This document shows, piece after piece, positions 23,272 through 31,296 of a DNA stretch of 52,936 bases. Below the pieces are notes generated by a model, which saw only the letters and a program-made list of their open reading frames with translations, did not search any database and had not been told where the DNA came from. Origin of the DNA: an uncultured Oscillospiraceae bacterium (GTDB taxonomy: Bacteria > Bacillota > Clostridia > Oscillospirales > Ruminococcaceae); contig URGV01000011.1 of NCBI GenBank assembly GCA_900547455.1, forward strand, positions 1 to 52,936. Direction: 5' to 3'. The translations under genes and the position numbers were made by a program. Numbering within the stretch: the stretch's first letter is position 1; the number at the start of each line of letters is the position of its first letter.

Positions 23272-25425
23272 ATGGCTCAACCGGAAATTTTTCTTGCCCA
23301 CATTTCGGAGGACAGGAAGCGAATGCAAACGGTAAAGGAACATCTGCAGGGCACTGCCGCACTGGCCGAAGCCTTTGCCCAGCCCTTCGGGGGTGGTGAG
23401 CAGGCCAAGCTGGCGGGCAAGCTGCACGACATTGGAAAGTACAGCCGGGAATTTCAGCACCGCCTGGAGGGCGGCCCCAAGGTCGACCACTCCACCGCCG
23501 GGGGCAAGGAAGCCTTCCAACTCCGGCAGATTGAGGCGGCCTTCGCCGTCATGGGGCACCACGGAGGACTGCCGGATTACGGAGGCAAAAACGATACGGG
23601 GAACACCAGCACCTTGTATGGCCGACAACAGAAAAAGGTCCCGGACTACAGCGCATGGAAGCAGGAGATTGCCCTCTCGCCAGCCAGGCGCCCCTCCCAC
23701 ATCCCACCTGACAACCTCTCGGAGGCCTTTTACATCCGTCTGCTCTACTCCTGTCTGGTGGATGCGGACTATCTGGACACCGAAGCATTTATGGATGGGG
23801 CCCTCCCGCGCGGAGGCTACGAACCGATTGCTTCCCTGCTGGACAAGCTGGACCAATACATTGCGCCCTGGTGGAACCCCCAAAATGAGCTCAACCGCAA
23901 GCGGTGCGACATCTTGCGAAGCTGTTTAAACGCCGGTGAGAACTTTCCCAATGGACTCTACACGCTGACCGTCCCCACCGGCGGCGGCAAAACGGTCTCC
24001 TCGCTGGCCTTTGCATTGCGGCACGCGGCCACCCATGGGAAAAAGCGGGTCATCTACGTCATCCCCTACACCTCGATCATCGACCAGACGGCGGAGGTGT
24101 TCGAAAACATCCTGGGAGCCGAAAATGTGCTGGAACACCACTCCGGGGTAGACTACACCATGCCGGAAGAGGAGGTCGACCCTGCCCTCTACCGCAAGGC
24201 GCTAGCCACTGAAAACTGGGATGCGCCGGTCATCGTCACCACCGCAGTGCAGTTTTTTGAATCTCTCTACAGTAACCTTCCCTCCCGCTGCCGCAAGCTG
24301 CACAACATCGCCGACAGTGTTATCATCTTCGACGAGGCGCAGACCCTCCCGGTCAGCTACCTTTACCCCTGCGTCTCCGCCATTGGTCAGCTGGTGCAGT
24401 ATTATGGTGTCACAGCGGTCCTGTGCACCGCCACCCAGCCTGCCCTGCAGTCCCTCTTTGCCGAGCTGGCACCCGGACTCACCATGCGGGAGATTTGCCC
24501 GGACACCGACGCGCTGTACCAGTTTTTCCGCCGCACCACCCTCAGGCAGGCTGGTGCGCTGACCGAGGAGGAGCTTGCGAAGCAGCTGAACGCCTCCCCA
24601 CAAACACTCTGTGTTGTCAACCGGCGGGCCACCGCCCAAAGGCTGTACACGCTGCTGCCAGAAGAAGGCAGCTACTGTCTGACCACCCTGCTCTGTCCCG
24701 CAGACCGCAAACGGCTGTTGGAGGAGATCCGGGAGCGGCTTAAAAGCGGGCTGCCCTGCCGGGTTGTATCGACCTCGCTGATCGAGGCGGGCGTGGATGT
24801 GGACTTCCCCACCGCCTGGCGTGAGGAGGCCGGTTTGGACTCAATCATCCAAACTGCCGGCCGCTGCAATCGGGAAGGCAAAGCCTCCGCGGAGCAGAGC
24901 ATCGTCACCATCTTCCGTTTAGAGGGGCAGCAGGTCCCCGCCATGATCCGCCCCAATGTAGACTCCACCCGCCATGTGCTGCAAACCTTCGCCGACCCCG
25001 CCCAGCCGGAGGCCATCGAATCCTACTTCTCTTTCTACCGCACCCTGAAAGGTTCGGCGGCGCTGGATCAAAAAGGGATTTTGGACGCCTTCCAAAAGGG
25101 CTATAAAGGCAGCATCTTCCCCTTTGCCGCCGTCGCCGATATGTTCCATCTGATCGACAGCCCCACCACAACCATCTATATTCCGACAGGAGAAGGAAAA
25201 ACTCTGGTGGAAGCGCTGCGTGCCGGTCTTATCAGCCGGTCGCTGTTCCGGAAGTTGGGGCAGTATGCGGTCAACGTCTACCCGGACCACCTGAAACGCC
25301 TGCTGGATGCCGGGGCGGTGCAGGCGACAGAGAGCGGGGCGTACATCCTGACCGACAAGGACCTCTATCATTCCAGCACCGGCCTTGCACTGGATGTGGA
25401 GATGGGAAAGGGCTGGTTTATGTAA
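23272..25425 (+). CDS. cas3: CRISPR-associated helicase/nuclease Cas3 (type I-C, HD domain at N-terminus)
   Basis: 717 residues. HD nuclease: AGKLHDIGKYS with His52-Asp53, and GHHGG (His96-His97), DADYLD near 164. Superfamily 2 helicase: Walker A VPTGGGKT (234-241), DEAQ box IIFDEAQTLP (351-360), motif III CTATQP, motif VI QTAGRCNREG. Unwinds and degrades DNA marked by the I-C Cascade. Good AGGAGG site before the ATG. It is separated from the other cas genes by a terminator and a new promoter, so it is a distinct transcription unit. Confidence 0.96.
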   Translation: MAQPEIFLAHISEDRKRMQTVKEHLQGTAALAEAFAQPFGGGEQAKLAGKLHDIGKYSREFQHRLEGGPKVDHSTAGGKEAFQLRQIEAAFAVMGHHGGLPDYGGKNDTGNTSTLYGRQQKKVPDYSAWKQEIALSPARRPSHIPPDNLSEAFYIRLLYSCLVDADYLDTEAFMDGALPRGGYEPIASLLDKLDQYIAPWWNPQNELNRKRCDILRSCLNAGENFPNGLYTLTVPTGGGKTVSSLAFALRHAATHGKKRVIYVIPYTSIIDQTAEVFENILGAENVLEHHSGVDYTMPEEEVDPALYRKALATENWDAPVIVTTAVQFFESLYSNLPSRCRKLHNIADSVIIFDEAQTLPVSYLYPCVSAIGQLVQYYGVTAVLCTATQPALQSLFAELAPGLTMREICPDTDALYQFFRRTTLRQAGALTEEELAKQLNASPQTLCVVNRRATAQRLYTLLPEEGSYCLTTLLCPADRKRLLEEIRERLKSGLPCRVVSTSLIEAGVDVDFPTAWREEAGLDSIIQTAGRCNREGKASAEQSIVTIFRLEGQQVPAMIRPNVDSTRHVLQTFADPAQPEAIESYFSFYRTLKGSAALDQKGILDAFQKGYKGSIFPFAAVADMFHLIDSPTTTIYIPTGEGKTLVEALRAGLISRSLFRKLGQYAVNVYPDHLKRLLDAGAVQATESGAYILTDKDLYHSSTGLALDVEMGKGWFM

Positions 25426-25441
25426 AATCCCAAAGAAAAAG

Positions 25442-25474
25442 GGCGGCAAGATTGCTCCTTGCCGCCGCTTTTTC
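25442..25474 (+). terminator. Terminator after cas3
   Basis: GGCGGCAAG/CTTGCCGCC hairpin followed by GCTTTTTC. Confidence 0.8.
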
Positions 25475-25640
25475 CTAAAGTATAAACAATTTTTTCTATC
25501 CACAGCTTTTGCTGACAGTTTTATTATACCTGTCTCGCTATGAAAAAGCAAATGGAAAAAGGCTGTTGTTAAATTTTCACAAATAGCTGAGCCTTTGACA
25601 AATAAGTTCGACAATTTTCTTTTCCTTTTTATATTTTCTC

Positions 25641-25669
25641 TTGACAGAAAATTTATCCCGCCCTATACT
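25641..25669 (+). promoter_or_regulatory. Main cas operon promoter
   Basis: TTGACA (25641-25646), 17-bp spacer, TATACT (25664-25669): nearly consensus, so the complex and adaptation genes look constitutively expressed. Confidence 0.8.
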
Positions 25670-25726
25670 GGAATAAAGAAATTTATAAAATATAATCAAT
25701 TAAAATTATAAAAGGAGGTATTGCCT

Positions 25727-26371
25727 ATGATACAACTGGAAGTTTGGGGTGCGTACGCGCTTTTTTCGCGTCCAGAACTGAAGGTGGAACGCGTCAGTTA
25801 CGACGTCCCCACCCCTTCGGCGGCGCGGGGCATTGTCGAAAGTGTATATTATCACCCCGGATTAAGGTGGTACATCGACAGGATTCATGTGCTCAACCCC
25901 ATCCGCTTCGTCAGCATCCGGCGCAACGAGGTTACGGACAAAATCTCAGGCCGCAACGTGCGTCAGGCGGCGCAGGGTGGCGGTCAACCGCTCTACCTTG
26001 TCTCCTCGCAGAAGATTGTTCAGCGCTCCTCTCTGCTGCTGCAGGACGTGCACTATGTCATCGAGGCGCACTTTGAGATGACGGACAAGGCCGCCCCCTC
26101 GGACAACCCCGGCAAGTTCCAGGACATCGTCACCCGCAGGATGGAGCGCGGCCAGTGCTTTCACACGCCGTACTTTGGCTGCCGGGAATTTCCGGTCTCC
26201 TTCCGGCGCTGGCCGGGCGGGCCGATTCCAACCATCGACGAGACCCGCGACCTGGGGCTGATGCTGTACGACTTCGACTACAGCGACCCCGCCGCCATCA
26301 CCCCCACCTACTTCCGCGCCCGGCTGGAACACGGGGTGCTGAACACCCAGAATTGTGAGGTGTTTCGATGA
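25727..26371 (+). CDS. cas5c: Cas5c (Cas5d), crRNA-processing endoribonuclease, type I-C
   Basis: 214 residues from ATG 25727, 8 nt after AAAGGAGG; an upstream TTG at 25721 would be too close to that site. Opens with the RAMP-type strand LEVWGAYALFSRPELKVERVSYDVPTPSAARGI, typical of the I-C Cas5. In I-C systems, which lack Cas6, this protein cuts the repeat 3' of its hairpin. The repeat here has the matching 7-bp stem and an 11-nt 5' handle. The stop overlaps cas8c by 4 bp. Confidence 0.94.
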   Translation: MIQLEVWGAYALFSRPELKVERVSYDVPTPSAARGIVESVYYHPGLRWYIDRIHVLNPIRFVSIRRNEVTDKISGRNVRQAAQGGGQPLYLVSSQKIVQRSSLLLQDVHYVIEAHFEMTDKAAPSDNPGKFQDIVTRRMERGQCFHTPYFGCREFPVSFRRWPGGPIPTIDETRDLGLMLYDFDYSDPAAITPTYFRARLEHGVLNTQNCEVFR

Positions 26372-28128
26372 TTTTACAGGCACTGACCCAATACTATGAG
26401 GACCTTTTAAGGCTGGGAAAGATCAACCGTCCCGGTTGGAGCAAGCAGAAGCTCAACTACAGCCTGCTCCTGAGCGAGGAGGGAGAGCTGCTCCAGCTGC
26501 TGCACCTGCAACAGGAGGTACAGCGCGGAAATAAGACCGTTTTGGGGCCGCAGGAAATGTGGGTCCCCTCCCCTGTCAAAAGGAGCTCCGGCATCCGTCC
26601 AAACTTTCTGTGTGACACCAGCAGCTACCTGCTGGGAGTGGACGGCAAGGGCAAGGCCGACCGCAGCATCGACTGCTTTGCCGCCTCCAAGGCGTTGCAC
26701 CTGCAGCTTTTAAAGGAGGTCGATTCCCCGATTGCCCGCACCATCGTCCGTTTTTTTGAGCACTGGGACCCGTCGCAGGCGGCCAGCCACCCGGCACTGC
26801 AGGAGGATTGGGAAGAACTGCTCAAGGGCGGCAACCTGACCTTCTCTTTGGGTGAGCAGTTTGCCGCTCAGGACCCTGCCATCGCCGACGCCTGGACGCA
26901 GCATTACGAGGACAGCAGCGCCGAAGCCGAACCCATCCGCTGTCTGGTGACCGGCCAGCCGGGTACCCTCGCCCGCCTGCATCCCAGCATCAAGGGAGTT
27001 GCGGGCGCACAATCCTCCGGCGCCTCGCTGGTTTCCTTCAACGCCCCGGCCTTCTGCTCCTTCGAGCACGAGCAGGGCGCCAACGCCCCGGTCAGCGACT
27101 ACGCAGCTTTCGCCTACACCACCGCGCTCAACACGTTGCTGGCCGACCGCAACCGTGTCAGCCGGGTGGGCGACACCACCATCCTCTGCTGGGCAGCAGG
27201 CGGCGAAAGCGCCTATCAGGATTGCTTTCTCATGAGCATCTTTGATGACAGCTATACCGAAAACGACATCCTAAACACCCTGCACCACCTGTCCAAAGGA
27301 GAATCGATCCAGTGGGACGACACCAGGCTGAGCCCCGACACCCGCTTTTATGTGCTGGGGCTTGCGCCCAACGCCGCGCGGCTGTCGGTGCGCTTTTTCT
27401 GGCAAAACAGCTTCGGCGCGCTGGCGCGCAATCTGGAGCGGCACTACCAGCGGCTGGAAATCATCCGGCCGAGCTTCGACAAATTCCCCACCCTTCCTAT
27501 CTGGCGATTGGTGCTGGAGACGGTCCGCAAGGCCCCTCCCGGCGGCCGCGCACCGGAACCGCACCCGCGCCTTGCCGGTGACCTGCTGCTGGCCGTCCTG
27601 AACGACACCCTCTATCCCGCCACCCTGTTAAACGGCGTCGAGCTGCGCATCCGCGCCGAGCGAAGCGTCTCCCGGGGACAGGCAGCCATCCTCAAGGCGT
27701 ACTACACCAAATATCTGGAACAATTTCAACCCGACTCACCCATGAAGGAGGCTTTGACCGTGGAACTCAATGAACAAACCAACTACCTGCCCTATCTGCT
27801 TGGACGGCTGTTTGCCGTACTGGAAGGGCTGCAGCAGAGCGCCAACCCCGGCATCAACACCACCATCAAGGACCGCTATTTTAACTCCGCTTCCGCCACA
27901 CCCGCTATCGTCTTTCCCCAGCTCATCAATCTGGCACAGAAGCATCTGAATAAGCTGGACGGCGGCCTGGCTGTCTATTACGACAAGCAGATCACCGAAC
28001 TGAGCAGCCGCATCACCCAGACGCTGCCCACCCGGATGAGCCTTGCCGAGCAGAGCGCCTTCCAGCTCGGCTACTACCACGAAACCCAGAGACGCTACAC
28101 CGCCAAAACCAACAAGGAGGAACAATAA
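26368..28128 (+). CDS. cas8c: Cas8c (Csd1), large subunit of the type I-C Cascade
   Basis: 586 residues, normal length. Recognisable Csd1 landmarks: start ILQALTQYYEDLL, RSSGIRPNFLCDTSSYLLGVDGK (region 72-95) and ALNTLLADRNRVSRVGDTTILCWA. The subunit recognises the PAM and recruits Cas3. A shorter Cas11c is made from an internal start in the 3' part of cas8c in other I-C systems; here an in-frame ATG follows GGAGGC-like sequence near 27742-27750, but the assignment is tentative. ATGA overlap with cas5c. Confidence 0.94.
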   Translation: MILQALTQYYEDLLRLGKINRPGWSKQKLNYSLLLSEEGELLQLLHLQQEVQRGNKTVLGPQEMWVPSPVKRSSGIRPNFLCDTSSYLLGVDGKGKADRSIDCFAASKALHLQLLKEVDSPIARTIVRFFEHWDPSQAASHPALQEDWEELLKGGNLTFSLGEQFAAQDPAIADAWTQHYEDSSAEAEPIRCLVTGQPGTLARLHPSIKGVAGAQSSGASLVSFNAPAFCSFEHEQGANAPVSDYAAFAYTTALNTLLADRNRVSRVGDTTILCWAAGGESAYQDCFLMSIFDDSYTENDILNTLHHLSKGESIQWDDTRLSPDTRFYVLGLAPNAARLSVRFFWQNSFGALARNLERHYQRLEIIRPSFDKFPTLPIWRLVLETVRKAPPGGRAPEPHPRLAGDLLLAVLNDTLYPATLLNGVELRIRAERSVSRGQAAILKAYYTKYLEQFQPDSPMKEALTVELNEQTNYLPYLLGRLFAVLEGLQQSANPGINTTIKDRYFNSASATPAIVFPQLINLAQKHLNKLDGGLAVYYDKQITELSSRITQTLPTRMSLAEQSAFQLGYYHETQRRYTAKTNKEEQ

Positions 28129-28130
28129 CC

Positions 28131-29063
28131 ATGTCTGAAGCCATCAAAAACCGCTACGATTTTGTTATCCTGTTCGATGTGGAGAACGGCAACCCCAACG
28201 GCGACCCGGACGCCGGCAACATGCCCCGCGTCGACCCCGAAACCGGCTACGGGCTGGTGACCGACGTCTGCCTCAAGCGCAAGATCCGCAACTATGTGGA
28301 AACAGTCAAGGAGGACGATCCCGGCTACCGCATCTACATCAAGGATCAGGTTCCCCTGCAGCGTTGCGATGCAGAAGCAGGTACAGATTTCGGAATTAAG
28401 ACTGAGCTCGAGGCTATCCAAAAAGCAAAGAAAAAAAAAGAAGCCAAAGCAATTGCTTCAAAATTAAAAGCGAACGATCCTAATATTGATTTAAAATTAC
28501 GTGATTGGATGTGCCAAAACTTTTTCGACATCCGCACCTTCGGCGCAGTGATGACCACCTTTGGCAAGGGCGCGCTCAACTGCGGCCAGGTGCGCGGGCC
28601 AGTGCAGCTGAGCTTTGCCCGCAGCATCGACCCCATCCTGCCGCAGGAAATCACCATCACCCGCGTGGCCATCACCACCGAGGCCGACGCGGAGAAAAAA
28701 GACACCGAGATGGGACACAAGTACATCGTCCCCTATGCCCTCTACCGCGCGGAAGGCTTTGTCTCCGCCAACCTTGCCCGCCGGGTCACCGGCTTCTCGG
28801 AGGAGGATCTGCAGCTGCTGTGGCAGGCCATCCTCAACATGTTCGAACACGATCACAGTGCGGCCCGCGGTCAGATGGCGGTGCGGGAGCTGATCGTTTT
28901 CAAGCACGACAGCGAGCTCGGCAACGCCCCCGCGCACAAGCTGTTCGACACCGTTCATGTCGAGCGGGTGGAGGGCGTCACTGCCCCGCGCAAATACAGC
29001 GACTACCGCGTCTGGCTGGACGACACCCTGCCCGCCGGGGTCATCTGTGAGAGGTTGTCCTGA
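28131..29063 (+). CDS. cas7c: Cas7c (Csd2), backbone subunit of the type I-C Cascade
   Basis: 310 residues. Opens with NRYDFVILFDVENGNPNGDPDAGNMPRVDPETG, the Csd2 signature, and has GQVRGPVQLSFARSIDPI in the centre. Starts 2 bp after cas8c. Nucleotides ~28367-28520 (about residues 80-130) are strikingly AT-rich with AT-ending codons (poly-A run, AAA/ATT/TTA) inside an otherwise GC-rich gene, encoding a Lys/Ala-rich helical insert (KAKKKKEAKAIASKLK). Coats the crRNA spacer. Confidence 0.95.
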   Translation: MSEAIKNRYDFVILFDVENGNPNGDPDAGNMPRVDPETGYGLVTDVCLKRKIRNYVETVKEDDPGYRIYIKDQVPLQRCDAEAGTDFGIKTELEAIQKAKKKKEAKAIASKLKANDPNIDLKLRDWMCQNFFDIRTFGAVMTTFGKGALNCGQVRGPVQLSFARSIDPILPQEITITRVAITTEADAEKKDTEMGHKYIVPYALYRAEGFVSANLARRVTGFSEEDLQLLWQAILNMFEHDHSAARGQMAVRELIVFKHDSELGNAPAHKLFDTVHVERVEGVTAPRKYSDYRVWLDDTLPAGVICERLS

Positions 29064-29737
29064 TGGATGCAGACGACTACCTGCTGATGTCCGGCATCCA
29101 GCACTTCTGCTTTTGCCGGCGGCAGTGGGCGCTGATTCACCTCGAACAGCAGTGGACCGAAAACCTGCGCACCGTCGAAGGGCAGCTGCTGCATGAACGG
29201 TGCCACGACGATTCCTTTCGGGAAAAGCGGGGCGACCTGCTGACGGTGCGCGGCATGCGGGTCATCAGCCACCGGCTGCGCCTGACCGGGGCCTGCGATG
29301 TGGTGGAGTTCCGCGCCGACCCTAATGGTGTGCCGCTGCAGGGACAGGAGGGCCGCTGGCTCCCCATGCCGGTGGAGTATAAACACGGCACACCGAAGGA
29401 GAACGACGCCGACCGCCTGCAGCTCTGTGCGCAGGCGATGGCGTTGGAGGAGATGCTGGTCTGCGAGATTCCCTGCGGCGCCCTGTTTTACGCCGAGACC
29501 CACCGCCGTGAACTGGTGGAGCTGACGCCGGAGCTTAGGCAGAAAACGCTCAAGATGGCCGCAGAAATGAACGATTACTTTGTGCGCGGCTACACGCCAA
29601 AGGTCAAACCCGGCAAGCACTGCAACGCCTGCTCCCTCAAGGAACTTTGCCTACCCGCCCTGTACCGCCGCGTGGACGCGCAGGAATATGTCCGAACACA
29701 CCTCGAAGAAATCGCAAAGGAAGGTGAAGCAAATTGA
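29063..29737 (+). CDS. cas4: Cas4, PAM-selecting spacer-processing nuclease
   Basis: 224 residues. N-terminal Cys in FCFCRRQW (15-22), RecB-like nuclease motif PVEYKHGTPKENDADRLQLCAQA, and a C-terminal Cys cluster HCNACSLKELC for the 4Fe-4S cluster. Trims prespacers and sets PAM orientation together with Cas1-Cas2. ATG overlaps the cas7 TGA by one base. Confidence 0.95.
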   Translation: MDADDYLLMSGIQHFCFCRRQWALIHLEQQWTENLRTVEGQLLHERCHDDSFREKRGDLLTVRGMRVISHRLRLTGACDVVEFRADPNGVPLQGQEGRWLPMPVEYKHGTPKENDADRLQLCAQAMALEEMLVCEIPCGALFYAETHRRELVELTPELRQKTLKMAAEMNDYFVRGYTPKVKPGKHCNACSLKELCLPALYRRVDAQEYVRTHLEEIAKEGEAN

Positions 29738-30765
29738 GAAGGCTGCTCAACACCCTGTTTGTGCTCACCGAGGACAGCTATCTGTCGTTGGACGGAGAAA
29801 ATGTCGTCATCAACCAGGAGAAGAAGGAGGTTGGCCGCTTCCCTCTGCACACTTTAGAAAGCATCCTCTGCTTCTCCTATCCCGGCGCCTCCCCTGCCCT
29901 GATGGGGGCCTGCTCGGAGCGCGGCGTCGACCTTGCCTTCTTCTCTCCGCAGGGGAAGTTTTTGGCCCGCATCGTGGGCAAAACGCAGGGGAATGTCCTG
30001 CTTCGCCAGCAGCAGTACCGCGAGGCGGACGATCCCTTTGCCAGCTGCCGGTACGCCAAAGGATTTTTGCTCGGCAAGGTCTACAACGCTCGCTGGGTAT
30101 TGGAGCGGGCAACCCGCGACCATCCCCAGCGCGTCCCCGTGGAGAAGCTAAAATCCCTCTCCCAGAACCTTGCCGCTGCCCTGCCAAACATCGAGAACGC
30201 AGTCTCCCTGGAAGAGCTGCGCGGTCTGGAGGGTGCAGCTGCGCAGCAATACTTTGACGGCTTCGACAGCCTGATTCTGCAGCAGCACGACACCTTCGCC
30301 TTTGCCGGGCGCAACCGCCGTCCACCGCTCGACCCCATCAACGCCCTGCTCTCCTTTTCCTACACTTTGCTGGCGCGGGACTGCGCCGCCGCGCTGGAAG
30401 GGGTGGGTCTGGACCCGTATGTGGGCTTTCTGCACCGTCCCCGCCCCGGGCGCGCCAGCCTCGCACTGGATATGATGGAGGAATTGCGCGCGGTTTACGC
30501 CGACCGCTTTGTCCTCACCTGTGTCAACCAGAAGATGATCACCGGCAAGCATTTTCAAAAGCAGGAAAACGGCGCTGTCCTCCTGACCGACGATGGTCGC
30601 CGCGCCTTTTTAAAAGCCTGGCAGCAACGTAAGCAGCAGGCCATCCAGCATCCCTTTTTGGGAGAGAAAATTGCGTGGGGACTGGTTCCCGCTGTGCAGG
30701 CGCTGCTGCTGGCGCGGACGCTCCGCGGCGACATGGAGCGGTATCCGCCCTTTTTCTGGAAGTAA
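29734..30765 (+). CDS. cas1: Cas1, spacer integrase
   Basis: 343 residues starting at TTG (29734-29736) that overlaps the cas4 stop (TTGA), with GGAAGG upstream. Typical I-C Cas1: MRRLLNTLFVLTEDSYLSLDGENVVI at the N-terminus (ending before residue 27) and the metal-binding residues in LRGLEGAAAQQYF, GFLHRPRPGRASLALD (His and Asp). Forms the integration complex with Cas2. Confidence 0.95.
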   Translation: MRRLLNTLFVLTEDSYLSLDGENVVINQEKKEVGRFPLHTLESILCFSYPGASPALMGACSERGVDLAFFSPQGKFLARIVGKTQGNVLLRQQQYREADDPFASCRYAKGFLLGKVYNARWVLERATRDHPQRVPVEKLKSLSQNLAAALPNIENAVSLEELRGLEGAAAQQYFDGFDSLILQQHDTFAFAGRNRRPPLDPINALLSFSYTLLARDCAAALEGVGLDPYVGFLHRPRPGRASLALDMMEELRAVYADRFVLTCVNQKMITGKHFQKQENGAVLLTDDGRRAFLKAWQQRKQQAIQHPFLGEKIAWGLVPAVQALLLARTLRGDMERYPPFFWK

Positions 30766-30785
30766 TATATAAAGGAAGAAACTGT

Positions 30786-31076
30786 ATGCTGGTACTTGTC
30801 ACCTATGATGTCAACACCGAAACCGCCGCCGGGCGCAAGCGTCTGCGCAAGGTGGCAAAAGCCTGCGTCGATTATGGGCAACGGGTCCAAAACTCGGTGT
30901 TCGAATGTATGCTGGACGCTGCGCAGTACGCCGCATTCAAGGCAAAGCTCACTGCGCTGATCGATCCTCAGACGGACAGCCTGCGCTTTTATCAGCTGGG
31001 CAACCACTATAAAAGCAAGGTGGAACACATCGGCCTGGCCCCTCAGTGGAGCCAGGATGACATTTTATTGCTGTGA
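30786..31076 (+). CDS. cas2: Cas2, structural partner of Cas1
   Basis: 96 residues from ATG 30786 (AAAGGAAG upstream); a longer frame to 30675 only overlaps cas1. Ferredoxin-like fold with VLVTYDVNTET, RVQNSVFECML and YKSKVEHIG, all usual for I-C Cas2. Last gene of the cas operon, about 220 bp before the first repeat. Confidence 0.95.
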   Translation: MLVLVTYDVNTETAAGRKRLRKVAKACVDYGQRVQNSVFECMLDAAQYAAFKAKLTALIDPQTDSLRFYQLGNHYKSKVEHIGLAPQWSQDDILLL

Positions 31077-31296
31077 GCTTAAACCACTTCCTCCCGGACT
31101 GCCGGTGCGAACCGCGATCGCACATCCCTTCCCCGCGGGGTTCGCACCGCGCTCTCCCCAAAACGAGGTGGGGAAATTGGTGAAAAAGCACTGCCTTGCC
31201 CCCTAAATCGGCGCACCTTCTTGACGCCGCCGCTTTGCGTGTGCTACACTTTAGATAAACTGCTGAAATACACGCCTGCACTTCAGCATGTTTGCT
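31077..31296 (+). promoter_or_regulatory. CRISPR leader with hairpin and array promoter
   Basis: 220 bp between cas2 and repeat 1. An inverted repeat GGTGCGAACC/GGTTCGCACC (31104-31113/31139-31148) encloses a GC-rich loop. Promoter TTGACG (31221-31226), 18-bp spacer, TACACT (31245-31250) would start transcription about 40 nt before repeat 1. The last bases before repeat 1 (CTTCAGCATGTTTGCT) are the likely Cas1-Cas2 recognition edge. Placement next to cas2 and the most uniform repeats here show this is the leader end. Confidence 0.8.

Larger units (their letters stand above)
25426..25726 (+). other. Gap between cas3 and cas5c: terminator plus strong promoter
   Basis: No gene seen. The first part holds the cas3 terminator, the rest is AT-rich and contains the main cas operon promoter at 25641-25669 and a leader of about 55 nt. 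Confidence 0.7.
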
